From positions 496,001-560,000 of the forward strand of contig NZ_CP051157.1 of NCBI RefSeq assembly GCF_012277315.1: a stretch of 64,000 bases of DNA. The letters are read 5' to 3'. The stretch comes from Wolbachia endosymbiont of Ctenocephalides felis wCfeJ (GTDB taxonomy: Bacteria; Pseudomonadota; Alphaproteobacteria; Rickettsiales; Anaplasmataceae). Made by a program: the position numbers and the translations under genes. Shown here one piece after another: positions 19,112-26,584 of the stretch. The notes beneath the pieces were generated by a model. It was not told the origin of the DNA. It did no database searches and was given only the letters and a program-made list of their open reading frames with translations. Within the stretch, counting starts at the first letter, position 1. Every line of letters starts with the position of its first letter.

Positions 19112-19720
19112 ATGACTATTTTTCAGTTAAAAAGAAGAGTTGCAATTCAGCTTGTATTTTACTTACTATTGTCCATTGGGTTAATAGGGTCTCTTACTTA
19201 TATTGTCGTCTATAACAAAAGGGTCTATAGTAAAAATCAAGATGCCATTGATGAAATACGTTCCATAAATTTACAAATTACTGAGGTTCAAAAGAAGGAG
19301 GTTATTTTAAATAAAAACCTAAATTTGTGGAAAAAAATTTCTTCCTCAAATTTACACAGCAGCAAGTACATTGCAAACTTGAATTTTGAGCTTAGTAGGC
19401 TATATAAAAAATACTATATATTAAAACCTGAAATATCAATTTCTATACCTGAGGAGGTTGAATTACACGGTAAAAGTGAACACACGAAAGTAATAAAAAG
19501 TGAAGTTGCTCTAAGTTTTAGTTCAATCAGCGATAAGCATATTTTTTTATTTTTACAGTCTATTCCAGGTTTGCCTGGTTATATTACAATCAAATCCCTT
19601 GTTCTGAATAAAGAAAGAGATATTGATGCTACAACTATGGATCAGATTTTAAATGGTAATATGATAGAGATAGTGAAAGCTGATATAGTCTTTGACTGGT
19701 ACACCATACTAAGTAGATGA
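19112..19720 (+). CDS. Small bitopic membrane protein with PilO/GspM-like layout (cassette gene 2)
   Basis: The 202-residue protein has a basic start, one membrane segment (about 11-33, VAIQLVFYLLLSIGLIGSLTYIVV), a predicted coiled coil (about 40-100: IDEIRSINLQITEVQKKE) and a C-terminal alpha/beta domain (about 120-202) containing SFSSISDKHIFLFLQSIPGLPGYITIKSL. PilO and GspM have this same order, and in them the phrase 'serum of squares'-like ferredoxin fold lies at the C terminus; the last point is family knowledge, not seen here. It starts 3 bases after gene 1 and ends 4 bases before gene 3. No sequence family is firmly recognised. Confidence 0.55.
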   Translation: MTIFQLKRRVAIQLVFYLLLSIGLIGSLTYIVVYNKRVYSKNQDAIDEIRSINLQITEVQKKEVILNKNLNLWKKISSSNLHSSKYIANLNFELSRLYKKYYILKPEISISIPEEVELHGKSEHTKVIKSEVALSFSSISDKHIFLFLQSIPGLPGYITIKSLVLNKERDIDATTMDQILNGNMIEIVKADIVFDWYTILSR

Positions 19721-19724
19721 GATA

Positions 19725-20540
19725 ATGAAAACAAAGCTATTTTTTATTTTTACTCTACTATTTTTCAAGGCTAATGCATATTGTAGCTGTAAAGGCATCA
19801 TAGAAAGTATAGAAGTTTGTAAAGAATATACTTGTCGACAATATATTAGCAATGAAGACTTTATCGAGCATAGAATACTAGGATTAAACAGCAGAGGTTT
19901 ATGTGTATATATAGAAAAACAAGATAATGATGAAATGGTTTGTCACCACTCTAAGCACGGGATGATGATGGAAAAAAAATATTTTGAAAGCATTTTTAAA
20001 GTTAACAACCAAGACATTGATGATTTTACTGATATAGCAAATTCGCGTGCAAAAGAATGTTTCTTTATAAGCGACCAGAAGACAAGCTACACAGATCGAG
20101 ATGAAATAATAAAGGAAGCAGTAGAAAACGACTCTGACGTTTTATCACAATACAGTGACATGAAAAGTATTTTTTTTGATGAAGAACCGGTTAATAGAAT
20201 AGTTAGTGAAATGGAAAAGTTTCACTTGCGATTCTCAAGAGCTCAAAATGGAGGTATACTAAGTAATTTTGACTGTAAGGTAGTGAGTTTAGATTCAATC
20301 TTATATTTTTCTCCTGACACATGGAAAATATGGGTGAACGGGAGACTGTTTACGAACACTAAGGATTTAAAAGTTCATTCAGTAACTGAAAACTATGTAA
20401 CTTTTATATGGGCTGTGGATCAAGACATGATGAAAAAACAAACAAATAGTTCTAAAAATGTATATTTGGGGCATGGAAACGTTATGTTCACGCTTTATCC
20501 AAGCCAAAAATTTGACTTAGATAGTTTATCTATTAGATAA
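19725..20540 (+). CDS. Exported Cys-containing protein with PilP/GspC-like tail (cassette gene 3)
   Basis: The 271-residue protein has a signal peptide (MKTKLFFIFTLLFFKANA) and a cysteine-bearing N-terminal part (YCSCKG, EVCKEYTCRQY) that suggests disulphides in the periplasm. An acidic linker follows. The C-terminal stretch (about 175-271: SLDSILYFSPDTWKIWVNGR... GNVMFTLYPSQKFDLDSL) recalls the short beta-domain of PilP, MshK and GspC, which report on an inner-membrane platform and a secretin. No lipobox is evident. It closes the three-gene cassette; tRNA-Arg follows 12 bases later. The function is inferred from layout only. Confidence 0.5.
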   Translation: MKTKLFFIFTLLFFKANAYCSCKGIIESIEVCKEYTCRQYISNEDFIEHRILGLNSRGLCVYIEKQDNDEMVCHHSKHGMMMEKKYFESIFKVNNQDIDDFTDIANSRAKECFFISDQKTSYTDRDEIIKEAVENDSDVLSQYSDMKSIFFDEEPVNRIVSEMEKFHLRFSRAQNGGILSNFDCKVVSLDSILYFSPDTWKIWVNGRLFTNTKDLKVHSVTENYVTFIWAVDQDMMKKQTNSSKNVYLGHGNVMFTLYPSQKFDLDSLSIR

Positions 20541-20552
20541 CTTGATATATGT

Positions 20553-20626
20553 GCGCTTGTAGCTCAGTTGGATAGAGCGTTGCCCTCCGGAGGCAAAGGC
20601 CGTGGGTTCGAATCCCTCCAAGCGCA
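20553..20626 (+). tRNA. tRNA-Arg (anticodon CCG)
   Basis: A complete cloverleaf: acceptor GCGCTTG/CAAGCGC, anticodon stem TTGCC/GGCAA with loop CTCCGGA, T arm GTGGGTTCGAATCCCTC. Anticodon CCG reads CGG codons. The discriminator is A and no CCA is encoded. Confidence 0.95.
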
Positions 20627-20639
20627 CTTTTTATTAAAT

Positions 20640-20668
20640 TTGACAACAGTATTTTCACATAAGATAAT
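20640..20668 (+). promoter_or_regulatory. Sigma-70 promoter for ssb
   Basis: TTGACA (20640-20645) and GATAAT (20663-20668) are separated by exactly 17 bases, 28 bases before the ssb start codon. It sits just after tRNA-Arg, so ssb can be transcribed on its own. Confidence 0.7.
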
Positions 20669-20695
20669 ATAAGCTAGTTTATTCAAAGCACAATT

Positions 20696-21178
20696 ATGTC
20701 CGGTGGTACTGTAAATAAGGTTATATTAGTTGGTAATTTAGGTAGGGATCCCGAAATTAGAACTATGCAGAATGGGAAAGAAATGGCAAGTTTTTCAATA
20801 GCCACATCTGAAAGCTGGACTGATAAGTTCTCCGGTGTACGCTCTGAAAGGACAGAGTGGCATAATGTTGTAGTGTTTAGTGAAGGATTAGTAAAAATCG
20901 TCAAGGATTTTGTACGTAAAGGCAGTAAAGTTTACGTTGAAGGTTCTTTGAGAACTAGGAAATATACTGACCAAAATGGTAGTGAAAGATATATCACAGA
21001 AGTGCTGCTGCAGAATTTTAGTGGCATTCTTACACTTTTGGATCCACGAAATAGTGCACCAAACTCTGACTATAAACCAAATGAGTACAAACAAGACGAA
21101 CCAGTGCAAAAAAATCAGTATGAAAATTTTGATAGTGAAATAAAAGAAGAGCTAATTGATGATGAAATACCATTTTAA
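20696..21178 (+). CDS. ssb: Single-stranded DNA-binding protein
   Basis: Tetrameric protein that coats single-stranded DNA in replication, recombination and repair. The 160-residue product has the OB-fold (about 1-110; KVILVGNLGRDPEIR, SERTEWHNVVVF, YVEGSLRTRKYTDQNG). A disordered, charged linker follows, and the conserved acidic tip ends in DDEIPF, which docks partner enzymes. The start ATG 20696 gives MSGGTVNKVIL, typical of the family. Length is normal. A strong promoter lies directly upstream and a long repeat block follows. Confidence 0.97.
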   Translation: MSGGTVNKVILVGNLGRDPEIRTMQNGKEMASFSIATSESWTDKFSGVRSERTEWHNVVVFSEGLVKIVKDFVRKGSKVYVEGSLRTRKYTDQNGSERYITEVLLQNFSGILTLLDPRNSAPNSDYKPNEYKQDEPVQKNQYENFDSEIKEELIDDEIPF

Positions 21179-21259
21179 TAACTTCAATTGAAATTATTAG
21201 CTCTCTTGAATAACTAATTTATGGCAAGGAATTTTTATGTATCCATTCAGAGGCATATT

Positions 21260-21940
21260 GAAGTAAAAGTGATGTCATTCCAGCGCATGACATTGGAATC
21301 TACAACCCTGTCATTCCAGCGCTTGACGCTGGAACCCAGCCTTATTTTCATTTTTACACAGAATCGAAAATAAGAGGTTTCCTATGTTCATCAAAGGGTG
21401 TCATTCCAGCGCGTGACGCTGGAATCCAAAAAAAAAAGAGTGGATCCAAGTATCAAGTACTGGGATGACATCGTAGAGGCTAAAGTGATGACACCCACAA
21501 CCCTGTCATTCCAGCGCTTAACGCTGGTTCACTTCCTGACGGTGTCATGCAAGTAGCGTGACGCTGGAACCCAGCCTTATTTTCATTTTTATACAGAATC
21601 GAAAATAAGAGGTTTCCTATGTTCATCAAAGAGTGTCATTCCAGCGCGTGACGCTGGAATCCAGTGAAAAAAGAATGGATCCAAGTATCAAGTACTGGGA
21701 TGACAGAAAAACAAGGACTACTTGGATGACATCGCTGAACCATTCAGATGACACCCACAACCCTGTCATTCCAGCGCTTAACGCTGGTTCACTTCCTAAC
21801 AGTGTCATGCAAGTAGCGTGACGCTGGAACCCAGCCTTATTTTCATTTTTACACAAAATCGAAAATAAGAGGTTTCTCATTTTCATCCACGCAAATGGAT
21901 AAAGCCTTATTTTCATTTTTTACTTTTTTGAAAATAATAT
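21260..21940. repeat. Three tandem composite repeat units (ssb-fic gap)
   Basis: The 800-base gap is nearly all repeat. A composite unit starts at 21303, 21498 and 21758, each beginning CAACCCTGTCATTCCAGCGC. It runs through a CGTGACGCTGGAA palindrome, then the CTTATTTTC/GAAAATAAG element, a GGTTTCCTATGTTCATC spacer and a second CCAGCGCGTGACGCTGG palindrome. The third unit is cut short before fic. Units two and three share an insertion with TTCACTTCCT that unit one lacks. No coding frame here is credible. Confidence 0.85.
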
Positions 21941-21975
21941 ATACTATAAAAATATGGTGTGCTGGAATTGAATGA

Positions 21976-23124
21976 ATGGATATTAAAGAATCACCATCAG
22001 GTAAGGTCATTAATACACTTGCTGGTTATCAGGCATTTATACCCGATCCCTTGCCACCAAAATTTGAATGGGACAATGATTTAGTCAAAAGCCTTTCCAG
22101 AGCAGATCATATTTTGGGTATGTTATCCAGAGAAGGGGCTAAATTACCTAACCCTCATCCTCTCATGCGACCCTTTATAGCACGTGAAGCAGTCCTTTCA
22201 AGTAGAATCAAGGGGACCCGAGCAACTCTTGGTGAAGTTTTGGCTCAAGAAGCAGGTGCTAATGTAGATTGCAACCCCGATGATTTACAAAAAGTACGCA
22301 ATTATATAGCAGCACTCAATTATGGGTTAATGCGTTTACAATCTATTCCAGTGTCGCTCCGACTCATTAAAGAAATTTACGGGAGACTTATGCAGTATGC
22401 AAGACCAGGAGAATTTCGTCACATGCAGAACTGGATTGGAGCCCCAGGGTGTACAATAGATACAGCAAAATATATTCCGCCAGCATCAGGTGAGTTGATG
22501 GATTGTCTGTATTCTTTTGAAAAGTTTTTACGTGATAAGACATTACCTCCACTCATATATATAGCTTTATGCCATTATCAATTTGAGGCAATTCACCCGT
22601 TTTCGAACGGCAATGGGCGTATTGGACGTCTACTCATAACATTACTTCTTATCGAAAGAAAGTTATTACCATCTCCTTTGTTATGTATAAGCGCATTCTT
22701 CGAAGCTACGCAAAGTGAATACTATATACAACTTTACAATATAAACAGCAAAGGTACGTGGCATGATTGGTTCTCTTATTTCTTAAATGGTGTAGCGTTG
22801 CAATCGTTGGACGTATTATCGAGGGCAGAACAAATTAACAACTTAATTACAGATTGGCAAAGTTCTAAAACCGAAGGAGTTGCGAGTGATATTATAAGAT
22901 ATTTAGCTGTAAACCCTTACTTTACTATAAAGAGAATAGTTGAAAACTTAGGTGTTGCATTTACAACAGCCCAAAGGGCGGTCATGAAACTTGAAGATTT
23001 AGGCATTGTTTCACAAACTTCTAAGGGAAAGAGAGAGCGAGTTTACTGTGCAACTGATATTTTGAAGATTTTAGAAGAACCACTACCCACGCCTAAAACG
23101 TGTCTCGGTGATTATGACATCTAA
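21976..23124 (+). CDS. Fic-domain protein with C-terminal winged helix
   Basis: Fic enzymes usually transfer AMP from ATP to a Ser, Thr or Tyr of a target protein. The 382-residue protein has a Fic_N region (about 15-95), the Fic core with the full motif HPFSNGNGRIGR at 207-218 (catalytic His207), and a winged-helix-like C terminus (about 295-360) that may bind DNA. The family's autoinhibitory motif, S/T-x-x-x-E-G/N, is here S75-S-R-I-K79-G, with Lys in place of Glu (AAG at 22210-22212). The last 42 bases overlap the end of the convergent cyclo-ligase gene. Its start region is duplicated at 4795-4887. Confidence 0.93.
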   Translation: MDIKESPSGKVINTLAGYQAFIPDPLPPKFEWDNDLVKSLSRADHILGMLSREGAKLPNPHPLMRPFIAREAVLSSRIKGTRATLGEVLAQEAGANVDCNPDDLQKVRNYIAALNYGLMRLQSIPVSLRLIKEIYGRLMQYARPGEFRHMQNWIGAPGCTIDTAKYIPPASGELMDCLYSFEKFLRDKTLPPLIYIALCHYQFEAIHPFSNGNGRIGRLLITLLLIERKLLPSPLLCISAFFEATQSEYYIQLYNINSKGTWHDWFSYFLNGVALQSLDVLSRAEQINNLITDWQSSKTEGVASDIIRYLAVNPYFTIKRIVENLGVAFTTAQRAVMKLEDLGIVSQTSKGKRERVYCATDILKILEEPLPTPKTCLGDYDI

Positions 23125-23601
23125 TTTTTGGTCGTGTTCTTCTATTGGCAGATTTTTGCAATATTGTTTTTCATAAGCTACACCTATAAATATTTTGCCA
23201 AGTGGCCGCAGTTCTTTTATTACCGCATCATACCAACCACCACCAAAACCCAATCTATTCAAATGATCATCAAAAGCAATAACTGGAGTGATGATTGTGT
23301 CGGGAATTATATCTTCATCTGTTTTATTCCATTCCTTAAACCTTAGTGGCTTGTTTTCGTCAGGAATTGCCACTTTATAGCCTAAATTGAGCAAATTATG
23401 CATCAAAGGTATAACATTTATCTCTCCATCAATTGGAATGTAAGCTGCAATTGTTTTGCCTTTAATGTAACTTAAGTTCTGATTGAAGAGATTAACAAGA
23501 GAATTTGCTGCACAATTGGAATAACTCTCATCAATATTTTTTCTTATAGCCCTATATTGCTCTCTTATTTCCTTTTTTTGTTGTTTAATATCTTTGAACA
23601 T
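23083..23601 (-). CDS. 5-formyltetrahydrofolate cyclo-ligase
   Basis: Converts 5-formyl-THF to 5,10-methenyl-THF with ATP, returning stored folate to one-carbon metabolism. The 172-residue protein has the basic N-terminal KKEIREQYRAIRK, a YIPIDGEINVIPLM segment and the hallmark glycine-rich loop GFGGGWYDA (usually GGGYYD) near the C terminus. Length is slightly short but usual for Rickettsiales. Its start overlaps the end of the next upstream gene by 17 bases, so the two are probably cotranscribed, and its end overlaps fic convergently. Confidence 0.9.
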   Translation of the reverse strand: MFKDIKQQKKEIREQYRAIRKNIDESYSNCAANSLVNLFNQNLSYIKGKTIAAYIPIDGEINVIPLMHNLLNLGYKVAIPDENKPLRFKEWNKTDEDIIPDTIITPVIAFDDHLNRLGFGGGWYDAVIKELRPLGKIFIGVAYEKQYCKNLPIEEHDQKLDVIITETRFRRG

Positions 23602-24214
23602 GGTCTATCCACTTTGCAGTGAGTTTTTCTTGTAAACTGTTTTGCTTCAGGCGCTCACTTAAAAAATCAAAGTCAACAAGCTCCATATCCTGGTCTTGAT
23701 TGCTGCAACTATATACATAACTCTCTTCTCCCGTTTTCGTATTGATATGCCGCTGCACACACTGAGCGCAGATTTCTTTCATCATACACTGCATAGGCGA
23801 ATTGACCGATGATATTGCCATGTGACTAGATTTCAAATATGGCCTTAAGATCGTTTTTCTCGCTTCATTTACGGCCTTCATCATTTTATCAGAACCGATA
23901 GTGATAATTTTGTCTATAGCATCTAAACTAATCGTGATATCGCCTAATATTCCCTTTTGATAAGAGATTATTGCGTCGACTATATTCCCACGAAAGGATT
24001 TGTCTTGATCCCTGTTTGTTTTTATTAATCCTTCTTCGCATGCCCAAACTACCGCACTTGATGCACGTTTTATCAGTACTTGTTTAAATACATCATTTAA
24101 TTTCCTATAGCCAGCAAAGTATAAAACTCTATTATTATTTTCAAGACAGGCTTTTCCTATTGAAAACAATACTGCATTTCCAACTCCACCACCAATTAGC
24201 ATTATATTCTTCAT
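23585..24214 (-). CDS. NAD-binding oxidoreductase domain protein, PyrK/ferredoxin-reductase-like
   Basis: Function not certain. From ATG 24214 the 209-residue protein opens with a nucleotide-binding strand and loop (KNIMLIGGGVGNAVLFSIG) like the NAD half of ferredoxin-NADP reductases and of PyrK. A C-terminal Cys cluster (CMMKEICAQCVQ, then another Cys) resembles the iron-sulphur site of PyrK. The FAD-binding half that normally precedes is missing. An upstream in-frame GTG at 24241 would overlap tRNA-Ser by one base, so ATG 24214 is preferred. It overlaps the start of the cyclo-ligase gene. Possible roles are electron transfer to a flavoenzyme such as dihydroorotate dehydrogenase or glutamate synthase. 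Confidence 0.6.
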   Translation of the reverse strand: MKNIMLIGGGVGNAVLFSIGKACLENNNRVLYFAGYRKLNDVFKQVLIKRASSAVVWACEEGLIKTNRDQDKSFRGNIVDAIISYQKGILGDITISLDAIDKIITIGSDKMMKAVNEARKTILRPYLKSSHMAISSVNSPMQCMMKEICAQCVQRHINTKTGEESYVYSCSNQDQDMELVDFDFLSERLKQNSLQEKLTAKWIDHVQRY

Positions 24215-24240
24215 GTTTTTGTTCTCGCATGCATACGACA

Positions 24241-24327
24241 CGGAAAAGGGGGGATTCGAACCCCCGACATATTTTCATATGTGCACGCTTTCCAAGCGTG
24301 TGCTTTAGACCACTCAGCCACCTTTCC
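24241..24327 (-). tRNA. tRNA-Ser (anticodon GGA)
   Basis: An 87-base class II tRNA: acceptor GGAAAGG with CTTTTCC, anticodon stem CACGC/GCGTG with loop TTGGAAA, a long variable arm (ACATATGAAAATATGT) and T arm GGGGGTTCGAATCCCCC. Discriminator G. Reads UCC and UCU. Confidence 0.95.
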
Positions 24328-24342
24328 ACACTACTTATAATA

Positions 24343-25173
24343 TTAAAAATTGTGCTGCTGAGCAAGTTCAAAACCAGGTATATAGGGTTCACCGCGAAAA
24401 TTTACAGTATTGTGGAATTTGCTTTTACAAGTTGAAAATGTTTTATCGCAACCTGCGAGTATCGAATATTTATCCCCAACAGAAACTTGATATGGAGGCG
24501 AAGTAAACAATGTAACTACTTTATTTTTGTGTTCTTTCACTATACCTTCAAATGCTGCATGTGTTGTTGAATCAAAGAATTTTACTAATCCGTGCTTATA
24601 ATATCCATCGCTCTCAGTTAAATTAGTACCTTCAAATCTTCTTTCATCTATCACTTTAGTAATCGTGCCTATTTTACTGAATTTTTTAGCATCGACTTTA
24701 CACCTACCATCGCAAAATTGTGCTCTGCATACAGGGGAATATAATTCTGCTATGCTTCTCTCAAGCTTTGTTGCTAGTCCTCTGATTTCAACGATAAACC
24801 TTCCACTATTTAATGTTATTTTACCGAAAGTTCCCAGGTGCAGATTCATCATTCCCTGGCTCAAATCCTTATAATTCACAAGAAATATCTCGATATTTGC
24901 AAAGTCGTACTTTCCTGACAAGACATCTTCTTCTCTGATGTCATCGCTATTTAATACTCCCTCAATTTCTAGATTATCAGTCTTTAAGTCGCTGTTTAAT
25001 ATTATGCTACTTGCTGTGAATCCACTTGAAGACTTATAGAGTATATTATCAATACTCAAATCTTCATCGTAATCAGTGAATCCCATTACTTTTCCATCTG
25101 CAAGCGTTAATTTCCAGCATGTAGTAATGGTAAGTAACTCTCCAGCTAAATGGTTTTTTAATGTAGTTTGCAT
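24343..25173 (-). CDS. DUF2163 / BR0599-family phage or gene-transfer-agent protein, isolated
   Basis: The family occurs in tail modules of alphaproteobacterial phages and gene transfer agents. The 276-residue product starts at ATG 25173 behind AGGAGG (spacing 5). Family features are the mid-protein AELYSPVCRAQFCDGRCKVD block and the C-terminal GCDKTFSTCKSKF followed by NFRGEPYIPGF. The cysteines in both blocks suggest a metal or disulphide site. No other tail gene is adjacent. Like the portal gene at 15005, it is intact and alone, which suggests a retained remnant of a dispersed gene-transfer-agent or phage cluster. Confidence 0.85.
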   Translation of the reverse strand: MQTTLKNHLAGELLTITTCWKLTLADGKVMGFTDYDEDLSIDNILYKSSSGFTASSIILNSDLKTDNLEIEGVLNSDDIREEDVLSGKYDFANIEIFLVNYKDLSQGMMNLHLGTFGKITLNSGRFIVEIRGLATKLERSIAELYSPVCRAQFCDGRCKVDAKKFSKIGTITKVIDERRFEGTNLTESDGYYKHGLVKFFDSTTHAAFEGIVKEHKNKVVTLFTSPPYQVSVGDKYSILAGCDKTFSTCKSKFHNTVNFRGEPYIPGFELAQQHNF

Positions 25174-25234
25174 AAACACCTCCTATAATTGATTAAATTT
25201 GAAAACGTTAGGTGGTAACACAAAACTATTGAGC

Positions 25235-25975
25235 ACTTGTTTGCAAAGAATGATGTCATCCAAGTAGCCACCTATAATGTCATCTCAGTGCTTATTTTTT
25301 GTCATCCCAGTGCCCAGACACTGGGATCCACTCTTTTTTTCACTAGATTCCAGCGTCACGCGCTGGAATGACAGGATTGTAGATGTCATTCCCATATGTC
25401 TTTTTGTCATCTGAATGGCCCAACAATGTCACCCGAGTAGCCTAATAATGTCATCCCAGTGCTTATTTTTTGTCATCCCAGTGCCCAGACACTGGGATCC
25501 ACTCTTTTTTTTCTGGATTCCAGCGTCACGCGCTGGAATGACACCCTTTGATGAACATGGGAAACCTCTTATTTTCGATTTTGCGTAAAATGAAAATAAA
25601 GCTTATCTTAACGGTGATAGATTTCTTGCATTATGGTCACGAACATTGCAATCAGCAGGTAATCTGCAGATGTCCATCCCTGTAGCTCCAATTGTGTCAT
25701 CCAAGTAGCTCCTTTTCTTGTCATCCCAGTGCCCCGACACTGGGATCCAGCTTGCCCAAAATGGTGCATTTTAACGTAGCTTTTATGATCACTTATTTGT
25801 CAAAATTTCTGGATTTTAGTGTCCAGTTACTTGCATGACAGGATTGTGGATTCCAGCGTCACGTGCTGGAATGACACCCTTCAATGAACATAAGGAATCT
25901 CTTATTTTCGATTCTATATAAAAATGAAAATAAGGCTGGATTCCAGCGTCACGCGCTGGAATGACAGAGTTTAAG
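25235..25975. repeat. Palindromic repeat block, partly in tandem
   Basis: Most of the 1,240-base gap between the DUF2163 gene and tRNA-Pro. A unit with GTCATCCCAGTGCCCAGACA and its partner TGGGATCCACTCTTTTTT, followed by ATTCCAGCGTCACGCGCTGG, occurs at about 25290-25375 and 25470-25545. The CTTATTTTC/GAAAATAAG element appears inverted at 25567-25600 and 25902-25937. These are inverse copies of the 21.3-21.9 kb units. From 25976 to 26046 there is weak similarity to 43275-43350. From 26289 to 26411 nothing is seen. Confidence 0.8.
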
Positions 25976-26046
25976 AAATTTACTAAGCAGAAAAAAAGAC
26001 AAAAGAAATCACGTGGTAGAAGCTGCTCACTCTCTAATCCTGCAAA

Positions 26047-26288
26047 TTGGCGTACTATACTGTCTTGAACGACTTATAAGCGCGTTTCAGCTTGTATAGG
26101 GAAAAACCTAGAAGTCTAGGTAAAATTAATAAAGACATGAGGTGCACATAGTGCAAAAAATTAAACATAAGACGCCAACCGTGATACTTTCGTCGTTTAA
26201 TCTGCACAGATTGAAGCTAAATGAATAGCTTCAGCCACATGGTAAGCTGACTTTTTGGAAACGTCAAGTGGTTTTTTGGTTCTGTTTC
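26047..26288 (-). repeat. 240-bp dispersed repeat, copy 1 (inverse of 43034-43272)
   Basis: Read on the minus strand it matches 43034-43272. The first 65 or so bases differ at roughly a dozen positions. The next 160 or so, from TTCAATCTGTGCAGATTAAA onward, differ at one position. It contains a perfect palindrome AATCTG-TG-CAGATT and a second dyad ACCTAGA-CT-TCTAGGT. No terminal inverted repeat or target duplication was found. Confidence 0.8.
26055..26168 (-). other. 37-codon reading frame inside repeat copy 1
   Basis: ATG to TAG frame (MFNFLHYVHLMSLLI...) identical in length to the one at 43154-43267 and different at a single base, which changes Ser to Leu. The product would be a small, basic, partly hydrophobic peptide. 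No ribosome site is evident. Whether it is translated is unknown; it may simply mark a young repeat. Confidence 0.3.
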
Positions 26289-26411
26289 TATACAATCCAA
26301 ATGCCAGCTAGCTAACGCAAAGGTATTATAATGAACATATTCATAAAGCAAGTGCTTTTTAAATGAACCTTGCATTTTCTCTTAGTCATTGATATTCTGT
26401 AGTAAAGAAGT

Positions 26412-26485
26412 CGGGGCGTGGCGCAGTCTGGTAGCGCATTTGGTTTGGGACCAAAGGGTCGGGAGTTCAAATCTCTCCGCCCCGA
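26412..26485 (+). tRNA. tRNA-Pro (anticodon TGG)
   Basis: Acceptor CGGGGCG/CGCCCCG, anticodon stem TTTGG/CCAAA with loop TTTGGGA, T arm GGGAGTTCAAATCTCTC. Discriminator A, no encoded CCA. It would read all four CCN codons by wobble. Confidence 0.95.
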
Positions 26486-26584
26486 TTCTCCACCCCACTA
26501 CTCATGCATATCTTACGGTGTAAATAATTTTACAAGGTATTGGTTATTAGATAACATAATCAAAGTTTTTTCTTAACATTTACT

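Noticed and set aside
21626-21916. 96-codon minus-strand frame in the ssb-fic gap
   Set aside because: Lies wholly within the composite repeat units.
21260-21940. Possible CRISPR array in the ssb-fic gap
   Set aside because: The units are long, composite and themselves palindromic, with no short constant repeat and unique spacer pattern, and no cas genes nearby.
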